This document shows, in pieces, positions 45,631-54,202 of a DNA stretch of 64,000 bases. The position numbers and the translations under genes are program-made. The stretch lies in NCBI GenBank assembly GCA_964441275.1, contig CAYTUG010000005.1:1-64000 (forward strand), written 5' to 3'. The notes under the pieces were generated by a model. It did not search any database. It was not told where the DNA came from and saw only the letters and a list, made by a program, of their open reading frames with translations. Source of the stretch: SZUA-584 sp964441275 (GTDB lineage Bacteria > Bacillota > Clostridia > Christensenellales > SZUA-584). Every line of letters begins with the position of its first letter. Within the stretch, counting starts at the first letter, position 1.

Positions 45631-45870
45631 TTATATCTGCCGCAAAGCAGCGCTTCTTTTGCGGTGTATTGCAAGTATTATAAGCAGCGCCAGCAAAAGA
45701 ACAAACCCGGCCGCGCAAAAAAGAATCCATGTCCACGGGCTTTCCGCCGGCGCCTTCTCTATGCTAACGATTTGGAACCTGCTGAACCGGCTGATATCGA
45801 AGCGAATATGGAAGGGCATATTGTCTGCGTATATTTCTGATATTGTACCATAATTGAGCATAAAAATAAG
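45631..45870 (-). pseudogene. C-terminal remnant of a membrane-anchored surface protein
   Basis: The minus-strand frame ends with an extracytoplasmic beta stretch (ISRFSRFQIVSIEKAP), a transmembrane helix (WILFCAAGFVLLLALLIILA) and a basic tail HRKRSAALRQI, the normal C-terminus of an anchored surface protein. No start or ribosome site is evident, and upstream the frame runs into the repeat at 45899. Likely a truncated gene. Confidence 0.5.
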
Positions 45871-45898
45871 CATTCCTGCACCTTTATGCAAAAATGCA

Positions 45899-46183
45899 AC
45901 ATTTGTCGAAATCATAGTCATAAACCGCGGGTTGCAGTATAAATAATATGGTACATCATAAGACCGGAGTGTTACGGATGTCACAAAAACGCCTTTTATG
46001 ATTCCATGGATATACACATGTTCCAATTAATTTCTGATGTGTATTTTGAATGCAGACCTGAACCGGTTTTATCAGATTTGTAAGCGCCATGTTTCGATGG
46101 GTTTCAAATATTTTGGAGGATTATGTATCATGTATTAGATAAATCAGGTTTTCGCTTTGGGCAATTAAACTTGCAATTTAGAA
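45899..46183 (+). repeat. Direct repeat, copy A (upstream of adhesin)
   Basis: Imperfect repeat of 50766-50946. Matching blocks are TTTGTCGAAATCA...GGTATAAATAAT-like sequence (45899-45974) and TTTCGATGGG...GCAATTAAACTTGCAATT (46078-46183); copy A carries about 100 bp between the blocks that copy B lacks. The last ~45 bp are shared with 58185-58230. Confidence 0.8.
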
Positions 46184-46209
46184 AAGTTGTAAACCATTTG
46201 TGAAAATTC

Positions 46210-46238
46210 TTGACTTAATCTACTTAATATAATATATG
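46210..46238 (+). promoter_or_regulatory. SigA-like promoter of the adhesin-sortase operon
   Basis: TTGACT and TATATG with a 17-bp spacer, 29 bp downstream of the GCAATTAAACTTGCAATT box and 67 bp before the adhesin ATG. Confidence 0.55.
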
Positions 46239-46305
46239 TTTAATAAATATAGCTATTTATAATATCATTAATTTACATAGAAATCTGACATCACAGGAGA
46301 CTTAA

Positions 46306-49300
46306 ATGAAAAACCGATTGATTTTTATAACTTTAATTGCACTTATTATCACGCAGCTAATCCTTCCTTTTCCAAATGCTTATGCTGACGATGAGAGAAA
46401 CGTAATGGATTTAGACCCACCTCTTGCGGGAATTACAGGTTCAATTTTTAAAGCATATGACAACATAACCGGGGAAGAAGTAGAAGATTATAATAATATC
46501 CCTCAAAACGCAACAATACTGATTAGCTATGAATTTGTCGTTTACGATGCTGCAAACCCTGCCGATGATGTAAAGTCGGGCGACTTTTTCTCTATTGCTC
46601 TTCCAGCTTCTCTGACCGATATCGCAAGTTTTGACCCTATTACTGACCGGCCAATTGAAATTGAATGGCAAGGCGATACTTACACCATTGCATATTTAAA
46701 CATAACCGCTTCAGGTATTGCAACAATTACGTTTGCGCCAGATGTTGAAACCCTTTCAGATGTTAGCGCAAACTTTTTGATAGACGGGCATTTTTTAGAA
46801 GAAAACATAGGCAATGAAAGCGGCGGCAGCTTTCAGCTGCATGCCGAGGGCACCATATTTGAAATCGGGTTTGAGCAAGACTCTTTGCCCCCCGAGCCTA
46901 TACAAGCCACAATAGAAAAAACCGGCGACTATAACCCGGCTGCCAATGAAATTACCTGGACCGTTACCGTAAATACAGGCGATGACGCATCGTTAGACGA
47001 TGTCGTAGTAGTAGATAGGTTAGGGCCTAACCAGATATTCAAATCAACATCAATTGACAGCGATAAAGTTAGCATCAATGATGATGGCGATTATGTTTTT
47101 GATTTGGGAAGCGTTGCTTCCACGAAAACTTTTTTTATAAAAACAACGCCCACCGAAGAAGCGTTTGGTGCCGAGCGGACAACTAAAATTTTAACAAACG
47201 AAACAGATTTATACGTAGGCGCTTTAGATAAACCCACAGATACTGATGACGCACAGGTAAGTATAACAACCGATTGGTTGCGAAAAAGCGGCACTGCGAG
47301 ACAGGTTGACGGCGTATATTACATTGACTGGACTATTACGCTTAACAACAATAACCGTATAATTCCCGCCGGTTCCACAGTTACCGATTCAATTCCGGCA
47401 TATCTTGAGTTAGATCTGTCAACTTTTAAAAGAAACGGACAAGAACCCGCTACTTTCAACGATTCGGTATCGTTTAACGCACCTGCGTTTACATATACTT
47501 TTAATCCGGAAGGCGGCGACATTGAGGGTATACAAACAATTAGCTTTACAACCAAGGTGGCGGACAGCTATTTTCAACAGCAGTCCCAAACATACTTTTT
47601 TAATACAGGAACGCTCAATATAGGTGATGATTCTTACAGCGATGCATCGGGTAATGTATCAGTGGGCACAAGCTTGCTTTACAAAAGCGGCAAAGGATAT
47701 GACGCTTCCAATCAACTTATCACATGGGAGTTAGAGGTTAACAGAAACGGCAGAGAAATCACCAACGCTACTATTGTAGATACTTTAGGAAACAAACAAA
47801 TATTGTTTGAAGATTTTATCATAACACGCCGCGATGGCGCAATAACCCAAGACCTAACGAGAGTGTATACGGAATCAGAAGTCAATCATTCTGCCAACCA
47901 ATATTATTATAATCAAGTTGATAAGGTTGTAACAATATTTCTCGGTGATTTGACGGGCGATGATCATCCATATATTACGTTTAAAACCAAAGTTACAGAC
48001 CCGAATGACTTTGCAAACAATAAATCAACAACATACCGTAATAACTCGGCCGTGCTTACCGGCGGGGGTATTATGCAATCCGCAATTACCAATACAAGTC
48101 AAAACGTTAACAGCCAAGTAATCGCAAAAACTTCAACGGGCTACGATTACGTAACGCGCATATTATCGTGGAAAATAGTTGTCAATCAAAACAATATGGT
48201 AATGCCCGATGCTGTTATCACCGATACTGTTCCGGACGGCCAGGCGTTTATCGAAGGCTCTTTTCTTATCGACTCGATAGAGCCGGGTGACCAACTCGAA
48301 CTGGACGGAAACAACTTTACAATACATTTGGGTGAGATATCAAACCAGGTCGTTATCACTTTTGATACCATAGTAACAGATTTAAGCGTGTTTCTCAGCA
48401 CGAACGGCAATGTCGTTTTCCAAAACGACGCCACGCTAAATTCAGGCATTGCAGGGGCGCCAAGCGTGACTGTTCGTGGAACGCGAGAGGTTTTAAACAA
48501 GGCTATTGAAAAGAATCTGTTAACTGAGTATAACGCGATTAACGGTTTTATCGGTTGGGAAGTTTTTATAAATTCAAACCAAGTGATGATGGAAAATGCT
48601 TGCCTTGCGGACACGCTTGAAGAGGGCCTTGAATTAGATACCGAGTCTATCGAGCTATACTATTGGAATCAAGATTCTGCAGGAAATCATACAATTGGCG
48701 GGCAAGTGCCGGCCGAAGATTTTAGCTTTACATATGATTTTAGCACTCGGCTATTTTTGATGTTCTTGCCTGACGGCGCGCAAGGCTATTATATGAAGTT
48801 TAACACGGATGTGCTTGCGCCTGGCAAATACAGCAACACGATTAGCTTTACAGGTTCGTATATAGGTTCAGATTCGGCTTCATCGGGCTATACTGTAACC
48901 GGCGGCGATATAACTGCAAGCGGAAGCGGGTGGAACGGAAGCGTAATTATCCAAAAGAGCGACGAAAATGGCGTGCCCATCGCTGAGCCCGCAGAATTTG
49001 AGCTGCTCGACAGCATGAAAATTGTTAAAGCAGCACTTATGACAGATTCTAATGGCAGGGCAACATTTAACAGGCTTAAGCTTCGGACTTATTATATTCG
49101 TGAAGTTAAGGCGCCTTTGGGTTATGTATTAGACGACAGTGAAATTGAAGTTGTATTAACCAACGATACCCCCGAAACAAGAAATCAAACTATAAATGTA
49201 CGCAACTATATGCTTCGCGCAGATATCATTATGCAAAAGCAAGACGAGCAAGGAAACGTTCTTTCCGGAGGGTTGTTCTCAATATACGATTCCGCGGACA

Positions 49301-49908
49301 CCGATTTTTCAGTCCCGCTGCAAACGGTAAGTGCAGAAAATGGGTTGGTGCGGTTCTCTAATCTGTTACCCGGAGAATACAATATTAAAGAAATACTGCC
49401 GCCGCAAGGCTATTATCTGACCGATACCGTAATAAATGTGTCTTTGTTGTTGGATACGCAAAACAACATGCTTGATGATTTAGAATTAGATGAGCCGCTA
49501 ATAAACAACAGAATAATAGGAGCAATTGAACTGCAAAAAGTAGACACAAATAACAAGCCGCTTCAAGGCGCCCGCTTCGGGCTGTATAACGGCTCTGGAG
49601 TTTTTGTTGACGAAGCTGTTTCCGACGATGAAGGCATCGTTCTGTTTAGCGATGTCCCCTACGGGACATACACTGTTAAAGAACTTGCAGCTCCTGACGG
49701 ATACAGGCTTACGGGGCAGACAATATCCGTTAATGTGGTATCAGATGGCATAACTAAAGCCGTTCCGTACAATATTATAAACGTCTCTTCGAAGTTGCCC
49801 AAAACCGGCGGTTTTTGGGACACTGCTTTATTTGTTACGCTCGGAGCATTGCTTATTGTGGCAGGCAATGTTATTCTGCTTTACCGAAAACTAAAGAATG
49901 AACAATAA
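46306..49908 (+). CDS. LPKTG-anchored isopeptide-type adhesin
   Basis: A 1200-residue wall-anchored protein. Signal peptide (LIFITLIALIITQLILPF ... NAYA); N-terminal collagen-binding-A-like region (about 30-190); five ~130-residue Cna-B/collagen-binding-like repeats starting near 203, 325, 460, 605 and 730, each opening with a Lys and a conserved W-x-V/I strand; three SpaA/prealbumin-like domains starting near 878, 971 and 1072, each with KxDxxG and a terminal Glu, suited to intramolecular Lys-Asn bonds. Sorting signal LPKTGG near 1164, transmembrane helix and RKLKNEQ tail. GGAG before the ATG. Overlaps the sortase gene by 11 bp. Confidence 0.93.
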   Translation: MKNRLIFITLIALIITQLILPFPNAYADDERNVMDLDPPLAGITGSIFKAYDNITGEEVEDYNNIPQNATILISYEFVVYDAANPADDVKSGDFFSIALPASLTDIASFDPITDRPIEIEWQGDTYTIAYLNITASGIATITFAPDVETLSDVSANFLIDGHFLEENIGNESGGSFQLHAEGTIFEIGFEQDSLPPEPIQATIEKTGDYNPAANEITWTVTVNTGDDASLDDVVVVDRLGPNQIFKSTSIDSDKVSINDDGDYVFDLGSVASTKTFFIKTTPTEEAFGAERTTKILTNETDLYVGALDKPTDTDDAQVSITTDWLRKSGTARQVDGVYYIDWTITLNNNNRIIPAGSTVTDSIPAYLELDLSTFKRNGQEPATFNDSVSFNAPAFTYTFNPEGGDIEGIQTISFTTKVADSYFQQQSQTYFFNTGTLNIGDDSYSDASGNVSVGTSLLYKSGKGYDASNQLITWELEVNRNGREITNATIVDTLGNKQILFEDFIITRRDGAITQDLTRVYTESEVNHSANQYYYNQVDKVVTIFLGDLTGDDHPYITFKTKVTDPNDFANNKSTTYRNNSAVLTGGGIMQSAITNTSQNVNSQVIAKTSTGYDYVTRILSWKIVVNQNNMVMPDAVITDTVPDGQAFIEGSFLIDSIEPGDQLELDGNNFTIHLGEISNQVVITFDTIVTDLSVFLSTNGNVVFQNDATLNSGIAGAPSVTVRGTREVLNKAIEKNLLTEYNAINGFIGWEVFINSNQVMMENACLADTLEEGLELDTESIELYYWNQDSAGNHTIGGQVPAEDFSFTYDFSTRLFLMFLPDGAQGYYMKFNTDVLAPGKYSNTISFTGSYIGSDSASSGYTVTGGDITASGSGWNGSVIIQKSDENGVPIAEPAEFELLDSMKIVKAALMTDSNGRATFNRLKLRTYYIREVKAPLGYVLDDSEIEVVLTNDTPETRNQTINVRNYMLRADIIMQKQDEQGNVLSGGLFSIYDSADTDFSVPLQTVSAENGLVRFSNLLPGEYNIKEILPPQGYYLTDTVINVSLLLDTQNNMLDDLELDEPLINNRIIGAIELQKVDTNNKPLQGARFGLYNGSGVFVDEAVSDDEGIVLFSDVPYGTYTVKELAAPDGYRLTGQTISVNVVSDGITKAVPYNIINVSSKLPKTGGFWDTALFVTLGALLIVAGNVILLYRKLKNEQ

Positions 49909-50611
49909 GCATTGTAAAGATTGCATAACAATAAAAAAATATAATATGCCGGTTTCTCATAACAACGAGAGGTTGCGTAGGCGCAAACTATTGCCGGTTA
50001 TCATTTCTGTTGTTTTAATTCTGTCCGGCGTTATAATAATTGTTTTTGCGCTTGAGGCTAAATTAAAGGAATGCGCTGTACAATCCAATCTGCGCAGCAT
50101 TTATGCAAAACAGGCTAAACCGGCCGAAACAACGCCTGCAGCCGGCTTTACACCAATAATTTTACCCGGCGATAATATGGAATACGATGAGATGGACGAC
50201 AGTTTATCATCGCCGCTTAAACCCGTGTGTTTGTTGAAAATCCCAAAGATATCGCTTGATGTCGCAGTAGCGCAGGGTACAAACAATTCCGTGCTGCGTT
50301 ATGCAGTAGGCCATTTTGAAGGAACGGCATTTCCGGGCGATACGGGCAACTTTTGCCTTGCGGGGCATAGAAGTTACACTTCGGGACAATTTTTTAATCG
50401 GTTGGATGAGATTGAAATTGGCGATGAGCTAATTATAGATTACTTCGACAATACTTACACCTATATCGTTTCCGATATATTTGTCGTCAGGCCGGACGAT
50501 ATTTGGGTTCTCGACCCTACTTCCGATTCACAGATAACGTTGGTTACATGCACTCCAATCCGCGTTTCTACGCACAGGCTTATAATAAGAGGTTTTTTAC
50601 AGCCAAAATGA
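49898..50611 (+). CDS. Sortase (class D-like)
   Basis: A 237-residue transpeptidase with a basic N-terminus, one transmembrane helix near residues 31-52 (PVIISVVLILSGVIIIVFAL) and the sortase barrel with catalytic His in LAGHRSY (near 158), Cys in TLVTCTP (near 217) and Arg in RLIIRG (near 230). TLVTC and the compact length point to class D. It overlaps the adhesin gene by 11 bp and probably serves it alone. An internal ATG at 49946 is an alternative start. Confidence 0.92.
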   Translation: MNNKHCKDCITIKKYNMPVSHNNERLRRRKLLPVIISVVLILSGVIIIVFALEAKLKECAVQSNLRSIYAKQAKPAETTPAAGFTPIILPGDNMEYDEMDDSLSSPLKPVCLLKIPKISLDVAVAQGTNNSVLRYAVGHFEGTAFPGDTGNFCLAGHRSYTSGQFFNRLDEIEIGDELIIDYFDNTYTYIVSDIFVVRPDDIWVLDPTSDSQITLVTCTPIRVSTHRLIIRGFLQPK

Positions 50612-50765
50612 ACACTTTTCCGTCAGGTTTTTTGTTTGTAATAATTACTTCAAATGTAAAATATCTTACCCGCCCGCTCGGGTGGCAACCGCCAACAAAT
50701 TTCCTTAAACACTACACTGTCCAATATGTTTGACAAACCTACATGCCCCTTCGTGCCAAAAATCA

Positions 50766-50946
50766 ATATTTGTCGAAATCACAATCATAAACCTTGGGTT
50801 ACGGTATAAATAATACGGTATATCAGAAGGACAGAGTGTTTTTGTAAGCACCACATTTCGATGGGCTTTAAATGTTTGGAGAATTACATATCGAGTATTG
50901 GATTAACCGGGTTTTTGTGTTAGGCAATTAAACTTGCAATTTAGAC
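50766..50946 (+). repeat. Direct repeat, copy B (upstream of padR operon)
   Basis: Imperfect copy of 45899-46183 with about 100 bp deleted between the two matching blocks (50766-50840 and 50840-50946). By eye the blocks are roughly 75-85% identical. It ends in the same GCAATTAAACTTGCAATT box. Confidence 0.8.
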
Positions 50947-50969
50947 AGATTAAAAAACAGAATTATACC

Positions 50970-50998
50970 TTGACAGGCGATGTAATCTGTAATATTAT
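50970..50998 (+). promoter_or_regulatory. Strong SigA-like promoter of the padR operon
   Basis: TTGACA and TATTAT with a 17-bp spacer, 26 bp downstream of the conserved box. Confidence 0.8.
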
Positions 50999-51044
50999 AT
51001 ATCTAATTCAACCAACTATATCAGCTATTGAAGGGGGTGCTTTG

Positions 51045-51377
51045 GTGTCAATAACGTCTGATATTATAAGAGGGCATACCGAAACAATCATTTTGGCACA
51101 TCTGATAAAAGGTGACAGCTATGGATACGAAATAAACAAATCGATTCAACAGAAATCGCAAAATCAATATGAGTTTAAGGAGGCAACCCTCTACACTGCT
51201 TTCAAGCGGCTTGAGGAAGCCGGCAGCGTAAACTCGTATTGGGGAGATGAACTTAGCGGTGCGCGGCGAAAATATTATTCTATCACCAACTATGGAAGGC
51301 AAACGTATGCGCGGCTTAAAGAAGAATGGCGTACAGCTAAAATAATAATTGATAATCTGATAAATATGAAAGGATGA
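51045..51377 (+). CDS. PadR-family transcriptional regulator
   Basis: A 110-residue winged-helix regulator: the start ITSDIIRGHTETIILAHLI, then GDSYGYEINKSI, ATLYTAFKRLEEAG and YYSITNYGR are all PadR hallmarks. The frame is open upstream to 50934; the GTG at 51045, 7 nt after GGGGG, is the likely start. It heads an operon with a HAAS-type membrane protein and a DUF4097 protein; such PadR genes normally repress their own operon. Confidence 0.93.
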   Translation: MSITSDIIRGHTETIILAHLIKGDSYGYEINKSIQQKSQNQYEFKEATLYTAFKRLEEAGSVNSYWGDELSGARRKYYSITNYGRQTYARLKEEWRTAKIIIDNLINMKG

Positions 51378-51382
51378 TAAAA

Positions 51383-52030
51383 ATGAAAGATAAACTTCGC
51401 GATTATATTGAAGAACTTTTCAAGGATGCGCCTCCAACAAAAAAGACGGTTGATATGAAAGAAGAAATTCTGCAAAATCTTAACGAAAAATATAAAGACC
51501 TCGTATCCGAAGGCAAAAGCGAGCAAGCGGCTTATAACATTGCCGCGGCCAGTATTGGGGATATCAGCGAACTTATAAGGGAATTAAAAGGAGCCGACGG
51601 TGCGCAGTTCGGAGCCGCAATCGAAGAAAATAAGTATATACGCCGCAGCGCACTGCTTACTGCAATCGCCGTGGGCATTTATATACTCAGTATTGTGCCC
51701 CTGTTTTTGCTTGGCAACCATATTGGCTTAATTTTGCTGTTCGTGTTCGCCGCAATTGCAACCGCCATTCTAATTTTCAACAATATGACTAAACCGGAAA
51801 GCGTTAAAACCGCTAACACAATCGCCGAAGAATTCAAAGAATGGCGCGAATCCACCGGCGAAAAGAGAAGGGCGTATAAATCCATCAGCTCCGCTGTGTG
51901 GGCGCTTACGGTTGTTGTGTATTTTTTAATCAGCTTTACCACACATGCGTGGCACATCACATGGATTATATTTTTGGTTGCCGGCGCAATAAACAGCATC
52001 GTAAAAGCTATATTCGATTGGAAAGCTTAG
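51383..52030 (+). CDS. Permease-prefix (HAAS/DUF1700-like) membrane protein
   Basis: A 215-residue protein with an N-terminal helical domain (MKDKLRDYIEELFKDAPPTK ... AASIGDISELI) of the permease-prefix/HAAS type and four predicted membrane helices in two pairs (about 90-108, 110-130, 170-188, 190-208). Starts in the AAAGGA region at the padR end. PadR-HAAS-DUF4097 trios are widespread in Firmicutes and linked to envelope stress, without a defined mechanism. Confidence 0.88.
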   Translation: MKDKLRDYIEELFKDAPPTKKTVDMKEEILQNLNEKYKDLVSEGKSEQAAYNIAAASIGDISELIRELKGADGAQFGAAIEENKYIRRSALLTAIAVGIYILSIVPLFLLGNHIGLILLFVFAAIATAILIFNNMTKPESVKTANTIAEEFKEWRESTGEKRRAYKSISSAVWALTVVVYFLISFTTHAWHITWIIFLVAGAINSIVKAIFDWKA

Positions 52031-52040
52031 GAGGGAACGT

Positions 52041-52904
52041 ATGAAAACTTCGGTATTATTGAGAATTATCATTTGGTCTATAGTCACGGTGCTGCTCGTT
52101 GCCATTTTGGTGTTTTTCGTAACCGTGAAGCCATCGTGGTTAAGTTTGCCTGAATGTTTTTGCTACTCAAACAGTGATCTGTACACAGCCGGCCCGGGCA
52201 GCGTACAAGCGCGCAGTATCAGCGAAGTAGAAATACATTGGGTTGCCGGCAGTGTTAACGTTTCAACTTATTCCGGCGACCAAATAGTGTTTAGCGAATC
52301 GGCAAACAGACAGCTTGATTTGAATGAGCAGATGCAGTATTACATTAAAAACGAAAAGCTGATAATTCAATATTGCAAGCAAATAAAATTTTTCGGCTGG
52401 ACAAATTTAGAATCCCCAAAGGTCCTCGATATCAAAATCCCGGCGGCTACTGTGCTGAAAAACATTCAAGTTGAATCTGTCTCTTCTTCCGTAAATATAC
52501 AAGAGGTAAGCGCAGATATCATCTCTACTGAAAGCGTATCGGGTTCAGCCTGTTTTTCTAACATTATCTGCACCCGGCTTGATTCTAAAACTGTATCCGG
52601 TTTATTAAACGTTACCGGCGATATTGATACTGCAAATATTGTGAGCGTATCGGGCAGCATAGACTTAGCCCCCGGAAAGAATGCTAAAAGCATTAATGCG
52701 GAAACGGTAAGCGGGGCAATCAATGTTACCCTTCCGGAAAACGACGGCTTTACAGTGCATTATTCATCATTAAGCGGCGGCTTCCGATGTTATTTCCCCA
52801 CCGTATCAACCGCCAAAAACACAGCAACCTATAAAGACGGCAAAATTCAAATTAATACCTCGACTATAAGCGGCGATACAACCGTTAAACAACAATTTTT
52901 TTAA
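52041..52904 (+). CDS. DUF4097 surface-facing protein
   Basis: A 287-residue protein with an N-terminal membrane anchor (IIIWSIVTVLLVAILVFFVTV) and a DUF4097 right-handed beta-helix-like domain with VEIHWVAGSVNVSTYSGDQI and repeated VESVS, VSGS, VSGA turns. The family is often annotated 'putative adhesin' and co-occurs with PadR and HAAS proteins. Last gene of the trio, 10 bp after its neighbour behind GGAGG. Confidence 0.9.
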   Translation: MKTSVLLRIIIWSIVTVLLVAILVFFVTVKPSWLSLPECFCYSNSDLYTAGPGSVQARSISEVEIHWVAGSVNVSTYSGDQIVFSESANRQLDLNEQMQYYIKNEKLIIQYCKQIKFFGWTNLESPKVLDIKIPAATVLKNIQVESVSSSVNIQEVSADIISTESVSGSACFSNIICTRLDSKTVSGLLNVTGDIDTANIVSVSGSIDLAPGKNAKSINAETVSGAINVTLPENDGFTVHYSSLSGGFRCYFPTVSTAKNTATYKDGKIQINTSTISGDTTVKQQFF

Positions 52905-52998
52905 TTAGCTATCGCTGTTTAAGCAAAATTTTAATATTTTTGATGACAAAGAAGCGAAAACTGCCGCATCCGGTTCATCGGAACGTCGGCAGCATCGT

Positions 52999-53183
52999 TC
53001 AGTACTTGCCAAACTCCGGCTTGATGCAGTCCATGTCGATCTGTGCTTCAGTCAGAATGTTTGGAATCTCTGGACTGTCAGGCAATACCGCATCTCCAGT
53101 TCGCAGCAGGAATCTGCAGACCATTTGGTTGAGCATCTCGGCCTGCCCCGACAGCTGTTCGTTAGCAGCGGCGGCCTCCTGCC
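52999..53183 (-). pseudogene. C-terminal fragment of a methyl-accepting chemotaxis protein
   Basis: The minus strand reads EAAAANEQLSGQAEMLNQMV and ends IKPEFGKY-stop: the last methylation helix and tail of an MCP, ending like the intact receptor at 38445. Its upstream part is replaced by an unrelated FtsX fragment on the other strand. Confidence 0.7.
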
Positions 53184-53478
53184 TTGGCATCGTGAACGCG
53201 TTTACTGCAAATTTGGAAGAACGCAAACGTCAGATCGGGCTGCTGCGCGCGGTAGGCGCGACAAGAAAGCAAATACGCGGCACATTCGGACGGGAGGCGC
53301 TAATCGCGCAGGCATCTTTATACCTTTGGGAGCGCTTCTGGTATGCCTCACCGAGTGGAGCATAACGGGGCTGCTTGGCGAAAACTATACATTCGCCCCG
53401 GATGTTTTTATTATTTTCGCGTTGGGGTTTTCGGCATACGGTTATACTATTATCAGTTGTCTGGTTGATATTTCTTAA
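53184..53478 (+). pseudogene. C-terminal fragment of an FtsX-family ABC permease, frameshifted
   Basis: IVNAFTANLEERKRQIGLLR then VGATRKQIRGTFGREALI is the conserved FtsX/MacB permease segment; the frame then shifts and continues as FIPLGALLVCLTEW ... VFIIFALGFSAYGYTIISC to the stop. Everything upstream of this domain is missing, so it is a dead fragment. Confidence 0.75.
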
Positions 53479-53677
53479 TATGTTAGCTCTGCATTCGCAA
53501 TTTTTGAATATAACAAATAAGAAGCAAGTTTTACTTGATTCATTCGATTAGCTCAAGTACCACAAAATCTGATACATCAAGCAGATAGTTAGCAAATAAG
53601 AAACCAAAACCCGCAAAACAAATGTTGATTCCTTCAGTTACATAGACCAGCTCTTTGCTCTATGGCTTATTTGCGGC

Positions 53678-54180
53678 TTAGGTGGTACCCGCTTCCGTGC
53701 TCAGACTACCAGTATTTTTTATATCAATAATGATTTTATCTGAATTGTTACGGTATTTTTCTTTGGCGTTGATAACATCAAGGAAAAACTCCACCCTCTC
53801 AACACTTGTTATGCCGCTGGCTTCAAAATTTGTATCGACAATGCAGATGAAATCTCTCATTGCCCTTCCTGATGCAACCCTCGTATCGGAACCAACGGTG
53901 AACGCTATTCCGTTGGCTGAAAAATCGTATGCATAAACGCTTATCTCTATGTTCATATCGTTCTCTATATACAGCTTTACCTGCGGACCGGAAAGCGAAT
54001 CTATGGCATACCCGAGATAATAAACCCGAACTTCATCCTCATCATAAATGATAACCTTTGCTTAGCTTCCTCGCCCTGCGGGGCAGCCGCCGTTACCGGC
54101 GGCGTGTTCGCTCGATTGTGTGTCGGGGCGGAAACGCCGCAAGCCGCGGGGAAAGCGTGTGCAAGAGCGGCAGCTCAATC
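53678..54180 (-). pseudogene. Frameshifted fragment of a secreted/lipoprotein gene
   Basis: The minus strand has ANTPPVTAAAPQGEEAK in one frame, then shifts (around 54063) to VIIYDEDEVRVYYLGYAIDS and runs open through NIEISVYAYDFSANGIAF to the stop at 53678. The Pro/Thr/Ala linker followed by a beta-rich domain suits a lipoprotein with a DUF4352-like domain. No start is found. Function unknown. Confidence 0.5.
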
Positions 54181-54202
54181 GCCACCATCATTTTCATTCC
54201 TT

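Larger units (their letters stand above)
50612..51044. other. Intergenic region holding repeat copy B and padR promoter
   Basis: Non-coding except for the repeat at 50766-50946, the promoter at 50970-50998 and the ribosome site GGGGG near 51033. Confidence 0.6.
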
